From: Croceibacterium aestuarii
Lineage (GTDB): Bacteria; Pseudomonadota; Alphaproteobacteria; Sphingomonadales; Sphingomonadaceae
Direction: 5' to 3'
NCBI RefSeq assembly: GCF_030657335.1
Contig: NZ_CP131039.1
Location: 3,054,501 to 3,118,500 of the forward strand
DNA: 64,000 nt
Positions 1 to 7,579 of this stretch are shown here, one piece after another. A program made the position numbers and the translations under genes. Within the stretch, counting starts at the first letter, position 1. Every line of letters starts with the position of its first letter. A model generated the notes under the pieces. It was not told the DNA's origin. It was given only the letters and a program-made list of their open reading frames with translations, and did not search any database.

Positions 1-2
1 CC

Positions 3-224
3 AAGGCCGCATGGAAGCCGGAATGGATAGCCCGCGTACGCTTCCGCGCAAACACCATGATCATGCATGGCATGCCGGGCATGGGTGGCTTCTCGTCCGG
101 CGAAAACGGTAGCGGCAACGACGGCGCAAGCAGTAGTCCTCAAGCGCCGTCCGCTCCGGTCAAACCGCCCTGCCCCAAAGGCTTGAAGGGCATCGCCGCG
201 CGCGCCGCCGGGCTCTGCGGCTAG
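3..224 (+). CDS. C-terminal end of an unrecognised protein (5' truncated by window)
   Basis: An open frame enters the window and ends at a TAG at 222-224, giving about 73 residues. The visible part starts KAAWKPEWIARVRF, then has a Met/Gly-rich stretch (MIMHGMPGMGG), a Ser/Gly/Pro-rich linker and a basic, Cys-containing tail (PPCPKGLKG...GLCG). It has the base composition of real coding sequence here. I do not recognise the family. The low-complexity tail suggests a flexible C-terminus, but the conserved part lies outside the window. Confidence 0.5.
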   Translation, partial: KAAWKPEWIARVRFRANTMIMHGMPGMGGFSSGENGSGNDGASSSPQAPSAPVKPPCPKGLKGIAARAAGLCG

Positions 225-293
225 GGCCTGGTTAGCACAGGGGTAACCACGGCCCTACCGCCCGGATTAACCGCCGCCTGCCAGGGTGCCGGC

Positions 294-647
294 ATGGCAA
301 AAGGCAAGAGCGCAAAACTGGTCCAGTCCGGACCGAGGGATCGCACGGCCGGGCGCGAGCAGGTCGCCATCCCAGGCCGGTGTTCGATCGGCGGTCGCGA
401 GGAGGAAGAGGTGCTGGTCACGGACTTGGGTCGCCACGGCTGCCGCATGCACACCGGCGCGGTCGGCGTGACAAGGTCCGAGCGCCTCGTCCTCATCCTC
501 GCCGGCTGCGCGCCGATCCAAGGCTCGCTCAAATGGAGCAAGGGCGGCGCTCTCGGCGTGCGCTTCTCCGAACCGCTCGGCCAGGAGCAGCTCGAAACCT
601 TGTGCGCCGAGCAATCGGCACCGAACGTCGTGCCCATCCGCAGCTAG
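294..647 (+). CDS. PilZ-domain protein
   Basis: A 117-residue protein covering one PilZ domain. Visible motifs are the basic N-terminal segment GPRDRTAGR (about residues 13-21), the core VTDLGRHGCRM (about 42-52) standing in for the D/NxSxxG element, and the C-terminal WSKGGALGVRFSEPL, typical of sphingomonad PilZ proteins. PilZ domains classically bind cyclic di-GMP. Here the RxxxR motif is imperfect (RDRTAGR) and Ser of NxSxxG is Gly, so nucleotide binding is uncertain. Single gene, converging with the esterase at 715. The start is the ATG that leaves a full domain; no strong Shine-Dalgarno is seen. Confidence 0.8.
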   Translation: MAKGKSAKLVQSGPRDRTAGREQVAIPGRCSIGGREEEEVLVTDLGRHGCRMHTGAVGVTRSERLVLILAGCAPIQGSLKWSKGGALGVRFSEPLGQEQLETLCAEQSAPNVVPIRS

Positions 648-714
648 GCAGCCGCACTCCACCCGCGAGGGGGAAGAAGCCTAGGCGCGCATCCCGAGAT
701 GTTGCCGCTACCGC

Positions 715-1656
715 TCATCCCAGCAACCGCCGCAGCCCACGCTCCAGGTCCGCGGCGGCCTGCGCCGCCAGCGTGGTCTCGGGCACCATCTCGAAGGCAT
801 GGATCGCGCCGGGATAGACGTGGAGTTCGCACGGCACCCCTGCGTCGATCAAGCGGCGGGCGTAGTCGAGGTCCTCGTCGAGAAACAGGTCGAGCGCGCC
901 GGTGGCGATATAGGCAGGCGGCAGGCCTGCAAGATCGTCGGCCAGCGCAGGCGAAAACCAGCCTTTGCACTCGCCCGTCGGATCGTAATTGCCGCGTAGC
1001 GCTTCCCAGCCGAACCGGTTCTTCTCGTGGGTCCAGATCCATTCGCCGGTATGAGCGTTCTTCCACTGGCAGTCGGGCCCGCCGGTGCGCCAGTCGAGCA
1101 TCGGGTAGACCAGCACTTGCCCGGCGATTTTCGGACCGGCTCGGTCGCGCGCCATCTGTGCCAGGCTGGCGGCGAGCCCGCCGCCGGCGCTCTCGCCCAT
1201 CACCACGATGCGACTGGGATCGACACCGAGTTCGGTAGCATGGCCGGCAAGCCAGAGCAGCGCGGCGTAATTGTCCTCCTGCGGGGCGGGGAACGGGTTT
1301 TCCGGGGCGAGGCGGTAGTCGACCGAAGCGATCACCACGTCGTGTGCCTGCGCCAGAGGAAACTTGGAGATCGAAGTGTCGGCGGTGCCGACGACCATGC
1401 CGCCGCCGTGGATGTGGAGAATAGCGCCGCGGCCTGTCTCCTCGCTCGGCGGGTTCTGGATCACCAGCCGGACGTCGGGACCGTGCTCGCTCGGGGCGTA
1501 GACCTCGGTCACTGGAAACGGGGGCTTTGGCAGCTCGTCGGCGGAAAACAGGGGGTTGGCGCGGACATCGGCCAACGTCTCGGCGTTGAGCTCGACCGGC
1601 GGCATGTCGAGCATCGCGGCAATCTGCGGGTCGACGAGGTGGCGCGAGCGGCTCAT
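715..1656 (-). CDS. alpha/beta hydrolase, hormone-sensitive-lipase-like esterase (family IV)
   Basis: A 313-residue serine hydrolase of the HSL/family IV type, which usually cleaves short-chain or aryl carboxylic esters in the cytoplasm. The oxyanion motif HGGG is at residues 83-86, the nucleophile elbow GESAG at 154-158 (Ser156), and the other triad members are probably Asp256 (GALDLFLDE) and His286 (GAIHAFE). No signal peptide. Its ATG overlaps the stop codon of the membrane protein gene upstream (ATGA, 1653-1656), so the two are probably translationally coupled. The natural substrate cannot be read from sequence; the neighbouring symporter and decarboxylase suggest an organic-acid or aromatic-ester context. 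Confidence 0.85.
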   Translation of the reverse strand: MSRSRHLVDPQIAAMLDMPPVELNAETLADVRANPLFSADELPKPPFPVTEVYAPSEHGPDVRLVIQNPPSEETGRGAILHIHGGGMVVGTADTSISKFPLAQAHDVVIASVDYRLAPENPFPAPQEDNYAALLWLAGHATELGVDPSRIVVMGESAGGGLAASLAQMARDRAGPKIAGQVLVYPMLDWRTGGPDCQWKNAHTGEWIWTHEKNRFGWEALRGNYDPTGECKGWFSPALADDLAGLPPAYIATGALDLFLDEDLDYARRLIDAGVPCELHVYPGAIHAFEMVPETTLAAQAAADLERGLRRLLG

Positions 1657-2117
1657 GCGGCAATTTTCCAGACCGGCGTAGTGGCCGGGTGCTCGTCGTC
1701 GTTGGTCGGTTCGCCGCGTCTCGGTCGTTCGATCCGGCGGCGCTTGCGGCGCTGTCCGAAGACCCTCCGCAGCCGCGCCGCCATCTGGCTCGTTTGCGCT
1801 CGCAGCAGCGTGAAGCCCGTGCGGGAACGCGCCACGCTCGCCGCCGCCATGACCGCGAGCATTCCGTCGATATAAAGCGAGAGATCGAGAGCGTAGAGCA
1901 CGAACAGGTCGGCGCTGCCGAGCGCGACGATCATTTCGCCCCCTATCGCGAGCAGGGCGAGGAACAGCACGGCGAAGATCAGGTGGTGACGTCGCATGCT
2001 GCCAAGCCGCTCAAGCGGTCGCTCGACGCCGTGCCGCAGCAACCAGTTCCCGAGCGGCGAGTCCGGCGCCAGTTTCATCACCAGCATCAGCGCGATCAGC
2101 AATCCGTAAACGGTCAT
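1653..2117 (-). CDS. hypothetical membrane protein
   Basis: About 154 residues starting MTVYGLLIALMLVMKLAP. A start 36 bases further upstream is open, but the ATG at 2117 is preceded by a clear Shine-Dalgarno (AGGGGGAGG, about 8 bases away), so I choose it. Predicted hydrophobic segments lie near residues 2-16, 43-65 and 67-90, followed by a long basic, Arg-rich cytoplasmic tail (RRVFGQRRKRRR...). It sits between the symporter and the esterase on the same strand and overlaps the esterase start by 4 bases. I do not recognise the family; a regulatory or anchoring role is possible but unsupported. Confidence 0.6.
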   Translation of the reverse strand: MTVYGLLIALMLVMKLAPDSPLGNWLLRHGVERPLERLGSMRRHHLIFAVLFLALLAIGGEMIVALGSADLFVLYALDLSLYIDGMLAVMAAASVARSRTGFTLLRAQTSQMAARLRRVFGQRRKRRRIERPRRGEPTNDDEHPATTPVWKIAA

Positions 2118-2136
2118 CCGCGATCCTCCCCCTTCA

Positions 2137-3477
2137 TCAGGTGGTCCCGCCACTCTTGCCCAGGTCGCCCAGCGCGTCCTTTAACAGGACCGAGGCGGCC
2201 ATGTCGCCCGTTACGTTGACCACTGTCCGGCTCATGTCGAGCAGGCGGTCGACCCCGAGAATGATGACCAGGCCCGCGGCGGGAATGCCGAATCCGGCCG
2301 CCACGCTGGCGAGAATGCCCATGCTCACCCCCGGCGTACCCGGGGCCCCGATCGAAGAGGCGACCAGGGTCCCGATGATCAGCAACAACTGGCCGGACCC
2401 GAGTTCGATTCCGGAAATCTGCGCGAGGAACAGGATCGCGACGCTCTGGTAGAGCGCCGTGCCTGCCATGTTCATCGTTGCCCCGATGGGCACCACCATG
2501 CTGGCCACGCGATCGGGCACGCCGAAGCGTCGGGCGGTCTGGATGGTTCCCGGCATGACCGCCGACGAGCTCGAGGTAGAGAACGCCAGCACGAGAGTCT
2601 GTCCGGCCCGGGCGAGGAAGCGGCCCGGCCCGATCCTGCCGACAGCGGTGAGCAGGAGCAGATAGCCGAGAAACAGCAAAACCAATCCGAGCAGCACTGT
2701 CCCGACATAGGCGACGAGGCCGAGCAGGCTGTCGGCGCCGACCTGGATCATCAACTTCGCCATCAAGCCGAAGACCGCCAGCGGCGAGAGCAACATAGCC
2801 CACTGGACGATCGTCATCGAGACCGACAGCACGCCGTCCAGGAGCGCCAGCAGCGTGTCGGCTTTGCTCTTCTGGATACGAGTCACGGCGACACCGGTGA
2901 GAAGCGCGAGTATGACGATCGCCAGCAGGTCCCCCTGGATGATCGAGGCCGCCGGATTGGTCGGCAGAACGCCGGCCACGAGGTCGGGCAGGCGCGCAAT
3001 GTCGAAGGCGGGCACGGCGCTGGGGAGGGGCGAGACCGCCGGGACCGGTACGTCGACCCGCTCACCAGGCGTGAACGCCAGCGCCAGGCTGACTCCGATG
3101 GTCGCGGCAAGGCTCGTCGACAGCAGGATGTAAAGTCCGAGGCGAAGACCGATCGCGCGCATCGCCTCGCTCGACGGAGTTGCCGCAAGTCCGCCGACGA
3201 TCGAGGAAAAGACCAGCGGAACCAGGACGATGGCGATGAGGCCGAGGAAAAGCTGCCCTGGCAGAGCCAGCCAACCGCCGATGGCCTCGGCGGTCGAGCG
3301 GGGGACCAAGCCTGGCGCAGGACCCAGCAGCCAACCCGCAAGTACGCCCAGCGCCATAGCGATAAGGACCTGAGCCCAGAGGCGCGAGCGTACCCAGAGC
3401 CGCATCTTGGTGCGCTGGTGGTAGAGCCGGATGAGCCGTTCCGGCGTGACGTCGCGAAGCAGTTCGTCGGTCAGCAC
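2137..3477 (-). CDS. dicarboxylate/amino acid:cation symporter (DAACS family)
   Basis: A 446-residue polytopic inner-membrane transporter of the DAACS (GltP/DctA) family. Diagnostic pieces are the serine-rich re-entrant loop (STSSSSAVMPGTI), the TM7 motif (GATMNMAGTALYQ, here MNMAGT), the second hairpin (GTPGVSMGIL) and the TM8 motif VDRLLDMSRTVVNVTGD. These proteins take up C4-dicarboxylates or acidic amino acids with cations. The GTG at 3477 has a GGAAG-type Shine-Dalgarno and lies 12 bases after the amidohydrolase stop; the ATG at 3405 (MRLWVRSRLW) fits the usual family N-terminus better and is the alternative start. Probably co-transcribed with the amidohydrolase upstream. Confidence 0.88.
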   Translation of the reverse strand: MLTDELLRDVTPERLIRLYHQRTKMRLWVRSRLWAQVLIAMALGVLAGWLLGPAPGLVPRSTAEAIGGWLALPGQLFLGLIAIVLVPLVFSSIVGGLAATPSSEAMRAIGLRLGLYILLSTSLAATIGVSLALAFTPGERVDVPVPAVSPLPSAVPAFDIARLPDLVAGVLPTNPAASIIQGDLLAIVILALLTGVAVTRIQKSKADTLLALLDGVLSVSMTIVQWAMLLSPLAVFGLMAKLMIQVGADSLLGLVAYVGTVLLGLVLLFLGYLLLLTAVGRIGPGRFLARAGQTLVLAFSTSSSSAVMPGTIQTARRFGVPDRVASMVVPIGATMNMAGTALYQSVAILFLAQISGIELGSGQLLLIIGTLVASSIGAPGTPGVSMGILASVAAGFGIPAAGLVIILGVDRLLDMSRTVVNVTGDMAASVLLKDALGDLGKSGGTT

Positions 3478-3489
3478 GCTCGCTTCCGC

Positions 3490-4527
3490 TTACTCCGGCG
3501 CAATATGGAACACGCGCTCGGCGTTGCCATGGCACAGCGCGTGACGCTCGGCCTCGGTGCAGGCGAAATCCTCGATGAATTTCACCGCGGGCTCCATCGG
3601 CTGGTAGGGATAGTCGATCGCCCACATCACGTTGTCGATGCCGAGCTTGTCGATCGAATAGCGCAGCGCCAGAGGGTCCTCGACGCCGCTGGTGGTAATG
3701 ACGAAATTGTCTTGGAAATATTCGGCCATCGAACGCTTGGTCTTCTTCGAGCGGCCCGCCTTCTGCGCGCGGGTGTTCATGAAGTTGAGCCGCCAGAGCC
3801 AGAACGGCACCGCCTCGCCCATGTGGCCGATGCAGATCTTCAGGTTGGGGAATTCGTCAAACACCCCGCCTGCCATCATCCGCACTGCATGGGTGCCGAC
3901 TTCCATGCCGTAGCCCCACATCGCCGAGTCCATGCCGTAGTCCTGCAGCGGACCCTTGAAGCCATAGGACGCGGCGCGCGGGTGGATGTAGATGCAGCGG
4001 CCCAGCGCCTCGGCGGCTTCCAGGATCGGCCAGAACTTCGGATCGTCGAGGTACTCGTCGTAGGTGTGGCTGTTGATCATGAAGCCGTTGAGCCCGAGCT
4101 CGTTTACCGCCCGCTCCATCTCCCTGGCCGCACGCTTGGGGCTGTGCGGGGCGAAGCTGGCGAGACCGGCGAAGCGAGTCGGGTACTTGCGGCACAGGGC
4201 GGCGAGCCGGTCGTTCGCAACGATCGCCAGCTCCATTGCGGTATCGGCATCGAACATCTGCACGCCGGGAGCCGTGAGCGCCATCAGGTGCATGTCGACG
4301 CCCAGCTCGTCCATTTGCCTGAGCCGGGCCTGCTCGGCGTCGAGCAACCCGTCGAGGAAGTTGACCCCGGCATACTGCGCGCCGCCGCCTTCCTGGTCGT
4401 AGATGCCCTTGACCAGCAGCTTGTCGAGGCTCTGCGAAGGGCCGTTGGAGACTTTCTTGAGCTCGGCGGCGACCTCGGGAATCGTCCAGGCTTCCTCAGT
4501 GGCGATCAGGCGGACTTTTCCGGACAT
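3490..4527 (-). CDS. amidohydrolase-family decarboxylase (LigW/2,3-dihydroxybenzoate decarboxylase-like)
   Basis: A 345-residue protein of the amidohydrolase-2 superfamily, closest in motif pattern to non-oxidative aromatic decarboxylases such as LigW (5-carboxyvanillate decarboxylase). The N-terminal TEEAWT places a metal-binding Glu at residue 11; YIHPRA supplies His182, IGHMGEAVPFW His235, and AIDYPYQ Asp305, matching the Mn-binding set of LigW. The Phe/Tyr-rich C-terminal DYPYQPMEP is also typical. Such enzymes release CO2 from ortho-hydroxylated aromatic carboxylates. Directly downstream lies a carboxylate symporter, so uptake plus decarboxylation of an aromatic acid is a reasonable inference. 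Start at ATG 4527; upstream in-frame sequence lacks family similarity. Confidence 0.8.
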   Translation of the reverse strand: MSGKVRLIATEEAWTIPEVAAELKKVSNGPSQSLDKLLVKGIYDQEGGGAQYAGVNFLDGLLDAEQARLRQMDELGVDMHLMALTAPGVQMFDADTAMELAIVANDRLAALCRKYPTRFAGLASFAPHSPKRAAREMERAVNELGLNGFMINSHTYDEYLDDPKFWPILEAAEALGRCIYIHPRAASYGFKGPLQDYGMDSAMWGYGMEVGTHAVRMMAGGVFDEFPNLKICIGHMGEAVPFWLWRLNFMNTRAQKAGRSKKTKRSMAEYFQDNFVITTSGVEDPLALRYSIDKLGIDNVMWAIDYPYQPMEPAVKFIEDFACTEAERHALCHGNAERVFHIAPE

Positions 4528-4625
4528 CGACGCTCTCTCCGTGCTTTTTGACTTCGTCCCAAAGCTAGCCAGCCCCGCGCGCCGAGACCAGCGCCGATTG
4601 CGCCTGGCCCCCCGGAGCACGCGCG

Positions 4626-5501
4626 TCAATTCGAATCGATCTGGATGAAACTGGCTACCGGCCGCCCATTGGCGTCGAGCGCTGCGCTGTAGATGTCTCT
4701 GACCACAGACGCGCAAATTCTCTCTCGCCAGCCATCGTCGACATAGCCGGCTTGGACGACACATTGAGTTGGCTTGCCGTCGGCGTCGATCATCAGCCGA
4801 ACGGGGACCATCATGCCGTCGCGGGAAACTATCTCGGTGGCCTTTTTGCGGCGGCGCTCGGCCCACCCGGGAAAATCGCTGGTAGGCTCGGGGGTGAGGA
4901 TTTTCCGGCCTTCCCCGGCCGCGACGATCTGTACCGGGCGCGATAGCGATCGGTGGGCGACCGGATCGAAACCCCAGCTGGCGACCAGATCATCGATACA
5001 GCGATGCATGGCTGCGAACGGAGCTGCCATGCTTCCCGTTTCAAGCCTGATGGGCTGGAAGTTGCGAAAATCCAGTGTGACCGATTCCACGCTGCCTTCG
5101 AACGCCTCGACGGTCTGTCCTGCCATGGGCCGGAATCCAAGTCTGAACGATACTGCGCTCTTCCCCTCGAATGTGCCCGCTCGCAGGAGGAAGCGCTCGC
5201 GCTCGCCCGGATCGGGTGAATAGCCCACCCTAAGCTCGGTGATCGGCACGGCGCGCGATACCGGGACCAGCCCACCAACCAACGTCACCCGGTAGTTGAA
5301 GCTTGGCCCGTAGGCGTCGATCTCCAACCGGATTGCATCTTCGCCATCGCCGAACTGCCGGATAAGGCTGCAGCGCTCGTCGGCAAAATCGAGCCTCCAT
5401 TGCGACGTTGGTTGGAGGACGAGCGGCATCTGGTCGACAGCGCTTGCCGGACTGGCTGCCAAAAGCACGACGATCAACGCGGCAAACGCGGATCGTTTCA
5501 T
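4626..5501 (-). CDS. secreted protein with TonB-C-terminal-like domain
   Basis: About 291 residues. The start at ATG 5501 follows GGGAGAATGTC and begins a clean Sec signal peptide (MKRSAFAALIVVLLAASPASA). The middle third is unrecognised. The last about 75 residues (GMMVPVRLMIDADGKPTQCVVQ...ICASVVRDIYSAALDANGRPV) match the pattern of TonB C-terminal-like domains common in sphingomonad periplasmic proteins, where two Cys probably form a disulfide. No TM anchor beyond the signal is visible, so it is not a classical TonB. Role unknown; probably periplasmic. Confidence 0.7.
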   Translation of the reverse strand: MKRSAFAALIVVLLAASPASAVDQMPLVLQPTSQWRLDFADERCSLIRQFGDGEDAIRLEIDAYGPSFNYRVTLVGGLVPVSRAVPITELRVGYSPDPGERERFLLRAGTFEGKSAVSFRLGFRPMAGQTVEAFEGSVESVTLDFRNFQPIRLETGSMAAPFAAMHRCIDDLVASWGFDPVAHRSLSRPVQIVAAGEGRKILTPEPTSDFPGWAERRRKKATEIVSRDGMMVPVRLMIDADGKPTQCVVQAGYVDDGWRERICASVVRDIYSAALDANGRPVASFIQIDSN

Positions 5502-5925
5502 GACATTCTCCCTCAGGTTGGGAGAAGATAACCCAACATATTCGTCAGACAAACACCATTGGTTTATATGATCATAGACGTGAAGCCGTCTTATTCGTAA
5601 TGTGATAGCGAGCCGAGCCAGAGCACGAAGTCGGGACCATTACTGGCTGGTCGCAATCACCTCGCGTGTCCGAACAGCGTCCTCGAGCGATTTCACCCCA
5701 ACGATGACGTAAGCGATCCGGCAATCCATGCTCACGCTCCCTTCGTCCGGGAAGTACGGCAGCGCGACTCGACGCGCTATTGCGAGAACGGCAACTTATA
5801 TCGCGGACGCGCCAAATGGTGCGTAGGCGGTGCCGGCGACGGGAACCTTTCGCCGGCGCCCCGCGCGGATTTGTCGCGGAGGGTCTCTTCCGGTATCGAT
5901 GGACCGGGACATGAGGAGGGAGCAG
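5502..5925. other. 424-base intergenic region between divergent genes
   Basis: Separates the secreted TonB-C-like protein (minus) from the secreted protein at 5926 (plus). The left part (5540-5610) is AT-richer than its surroundings and probably holds the minus-strand promoter. A possible 29-codon minus-strand frame lies at 5640-5729. I see no RNA gene, repeat or clear operator. Confidence 0.4.
5640..5729 (-). CDS. possible small ORF (29 aa), doubtful
   Basis: An ATG at 5729 is preceded by a well placed GAAGGGAG Shine-Dalgarno and opens a 29-codon frame starting MDCRIAYVIVGVKSLEDAV and ending at TAA 5640-5642. It has a plausible hydrophobic-then-amphipathic layout, but it is too short to judge by composition and I recognise no family. 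It could be a short regulatory peptide, a remnant of a longer gene, or chance. Confidence 0.2.
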   Translation of the reverse strand: MDCRIAYVIVGVKSLEDAVRTREVIATSQ

Positions 5926-6429
5926 ATGAAGTTACGCTACATTTCTGCCGCGTTGGCGGTGATTTCCACAGCGGCGGCGGGTCAGGTGCCGGGCTGGAAC
6001 TATTACGAGCCCGGCGACGGCACAATCCAGGCCGTCGTGGTGGCGGCAGACGGCGCGCAGTTCATCCTCAAGTGCGACAAGCCGGGCAAGCGCGAGGTCG
6101 TCGGGATCGTGGCCAACACCGCCCAGCTTGCCCGCCCATTGCCCGACGGACAATTTGAAACTCAGCCAGTCGCCGTGCGTTTAGACGGCGGCGCGCCGTA
6201 CGACGATCGCTGGCGCTTCAATGACCGCTTCGCGATGGCGCTCAACAAGGGCAACGAACGCTCGCTCGACCGGTTGCTTATCAAGCTGGTCGACGCAGAC
6301 ACGATGGAGCTGCGCCTCAAGCCGAGCAAGCAGCCCATGACGGTCCTGACCTTCGATCACCTCGCCGGGGCGCGCGAAGCGATCGAGCGGGTCTTCAACA
6401 GTTGCAAGGACGAGGTGCCTTTCGATTGA
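5926..6429 (+). CDS. hypothetical secreted protein
   Basis: 167 residues from ATG 5926, chosen because AGGAGGGAGCAG precedes it. An upstream in-frame ATG would put a non-hydrophobic leader in front of the signal peptide MKLRYISAALAVISTAAAG. The mature part contains a beta-rich stretch with FILKCDK and a C-terminal FNSCKDEV, so one disulfide (two Cys) is possible. The pattern resembles small periplasmic proteins with an invasion-associated-locus-B-like fold, but the match is too weak to name. Ends 10 bases before the AraC gene at 6440 and may be its operon partner. Confidence 0.6.
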   Translation: MKLRYISAALAVISTAAAGQVPGWNYYEPGDGTIQAVVVAADGAQFILKCDKPGKREVVGIVANTAQLARPLPDGQFETQPVAVRLDGGAPYDDRWRFNDRFAMALNKGNERSLDRLLIKLVDADTMELRLKPSKQPMTVLTFDHLAGAREAIERVFNSCKDEVPFD

Positions 6430-6439
6430 GCGGGAGCGA

Positions 6440-7426
6440 ATGGCCAGGCCTCTCCCGTCACCCGAAGACTCCAGTTGGAGCAGCGCCGGACTCGGCAAGC
6501 GTGAGGCGCTGCGCGAATGGCGCGATTGGGCGGCGAGCACGATCGCGCCGATCGAGGTGCAGGTGTTCGACCAGGACAGCTTCGCCGCGCGCTGGGTCAG
6601 CCACGGCATCGGCCAGCTGCGCCTGCTCCACCTCCACGCCCCCGCGCAGCGGGTGACGCACACCGGCGCCGACGGGACAAGCGGCCGCGCCGCCCCATCG
6701 ATACAGCTGGTCTACGCCCGGCGCGGCAGCCTCAGGACGCAGATGGCCGGCAAACGCTTCACCGTCGAGCCAGGGCAGTTCGTGCTGCTCGACAACACCC
6801 GCTTCTACCAGATGGAGATGGACGGCGAGCACGAAGCGGTCGACCTGATGATGCCGCAAGGCTGGCTCGAGAAGTACCTGCCCGATCCCGAGGAGCTGCT
6901 GGCCCGCCCGTTCGACAGTTCGCGTGGCTGGGGCGCCCCGCTCGGGGCGTTGCTCGAGGCCATGCTCGGCAACCTCGACGAGGCGCCCCTGCCGCGCTCG
7001 CTCATCGCCGAACAGGTCGGGCATCTGCTTGGCCTCGCCACGGGCTTCCCCGACCCGCCCGCCAGCTCACGTGCGGGCAGCCGACACCGCGGCCAGCTGG
7101 CGCGTGAAATCCTGCGCCGGATCGAAAGCGATTACGCCGAGCCGAACCTCTCGCCCGAGGCGGTGGCCGACAAGCTTGGCATATCGAAGCGCTACTTGCA
7201 GACGCTGCTCGCGGGCAGCGGGACCAGCTTCGTGCAAGAACTCAACGCCACCCGGCTCGATCGGGCGAGCGACCTGCTGGCCGATCCGCGGGCCGCCGGC
7301 CTGCCGGTATCCGAAATCGCCTGGCGCTGCGGCTTCCTCGACGCCGGCTATTTCACCCGCCTGTTTCGCAAGCGTTTCGGCATTACCCCGCGCGCCTGGC
7401 GCGCCGGCCACGCGCCGCAGAGCTGA
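6440..7426 (+). CDS. AraC-family transcriptional regulator
   Basis: 328 residues. The N-terminal about 200 residues form an AraC-binding-2/cupin-like sensor domain (FTVEPGQFVLLDNTRFYQMEM), and the C-terminal about 100 residues hold the two helix-turn-helix motifs (LSPEAVADKLGISKRYLQTLLAG and VSEIAWRCGFLDAGYFTRLFRKRFGITP). The layout is that of FeaR/NimR-type activators of aromatic or amine catabolism. It lies directly upstream of, and on the same strand as, the PEP-synthase-like/biotin cluster, which makes it the obvious candidate regulator. The 153-base gap to that cluster contains a 12-base-arm inverted repeat (7431-7466) that could be an operator. Confidence 0.88.
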   Translation: MARPLPSPEDSSWSSAGLGKREALREWRDWAASTIAPIEVQVFDQDSFAARWVSHGIGQLRLLHLHAPAQRVTHTGADGTSGRAAPSIQLVYARRGSLRTQMAGKRFTVEPGQFVLLDNTRFYQMEMDGEHEAVDLMMPQGWLEKYLPDPEELLARPFDSSRGWGAPLGALLEAMLGNLDEAPLPRSLIAEQVGHLLGLATGFPDPPASSRAGSRHRGQLAREILRRIESDYAEPNLSPEAVADKLGISKRYLQTLLAGSGTSFVQELNATRLDRASDLLADPRAAGLPVSEIAWRCGFLDAGYFTRLFRKRFGITPRAWRAGHAPQS

Positions 7427-7430
7427 CGAA

Positions 7431-7466
7431 GAACAAGACAAAACAACCCGCGCATTTGTCCTGTTC
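7431..7466. promoter_or_regulatory. inverted repeat between the AraC gene and the phosphotransferase cluster
   Basis: Arms GAACAAGACAAA (7431-7442) and TTTGTCCTGTTC (7455-7466) are complementary at 11 of 12 positions with a 12-base spacer. It lies just after the AraC stop codon and about 115 bases before the next start. It could be a regulator-binding site or a transcript hairpin that separates the regulator from the operon. There is no T-run, so a classical terminator is less likely. Confidence 0.45.
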
Positions 7467-7579
7467 GACTTGCGCACGAATCCTTGCGGGCGCGCCCCGC
7501 ATGGGCTTACTCTCAGCTTCGAGGAAACCCTGACAGACGCCGATACGGCGCGCGGGCCCCATCTGAGAGGTTGCCGACC

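Noticed and set aside
7472-7490. Possible sigma-54 promoter (TGCGCACGAATCCTTGCG)
   Set aside because: The essential GG of the -24 element is missing, and AraC-type activators usually work with sigma-70.
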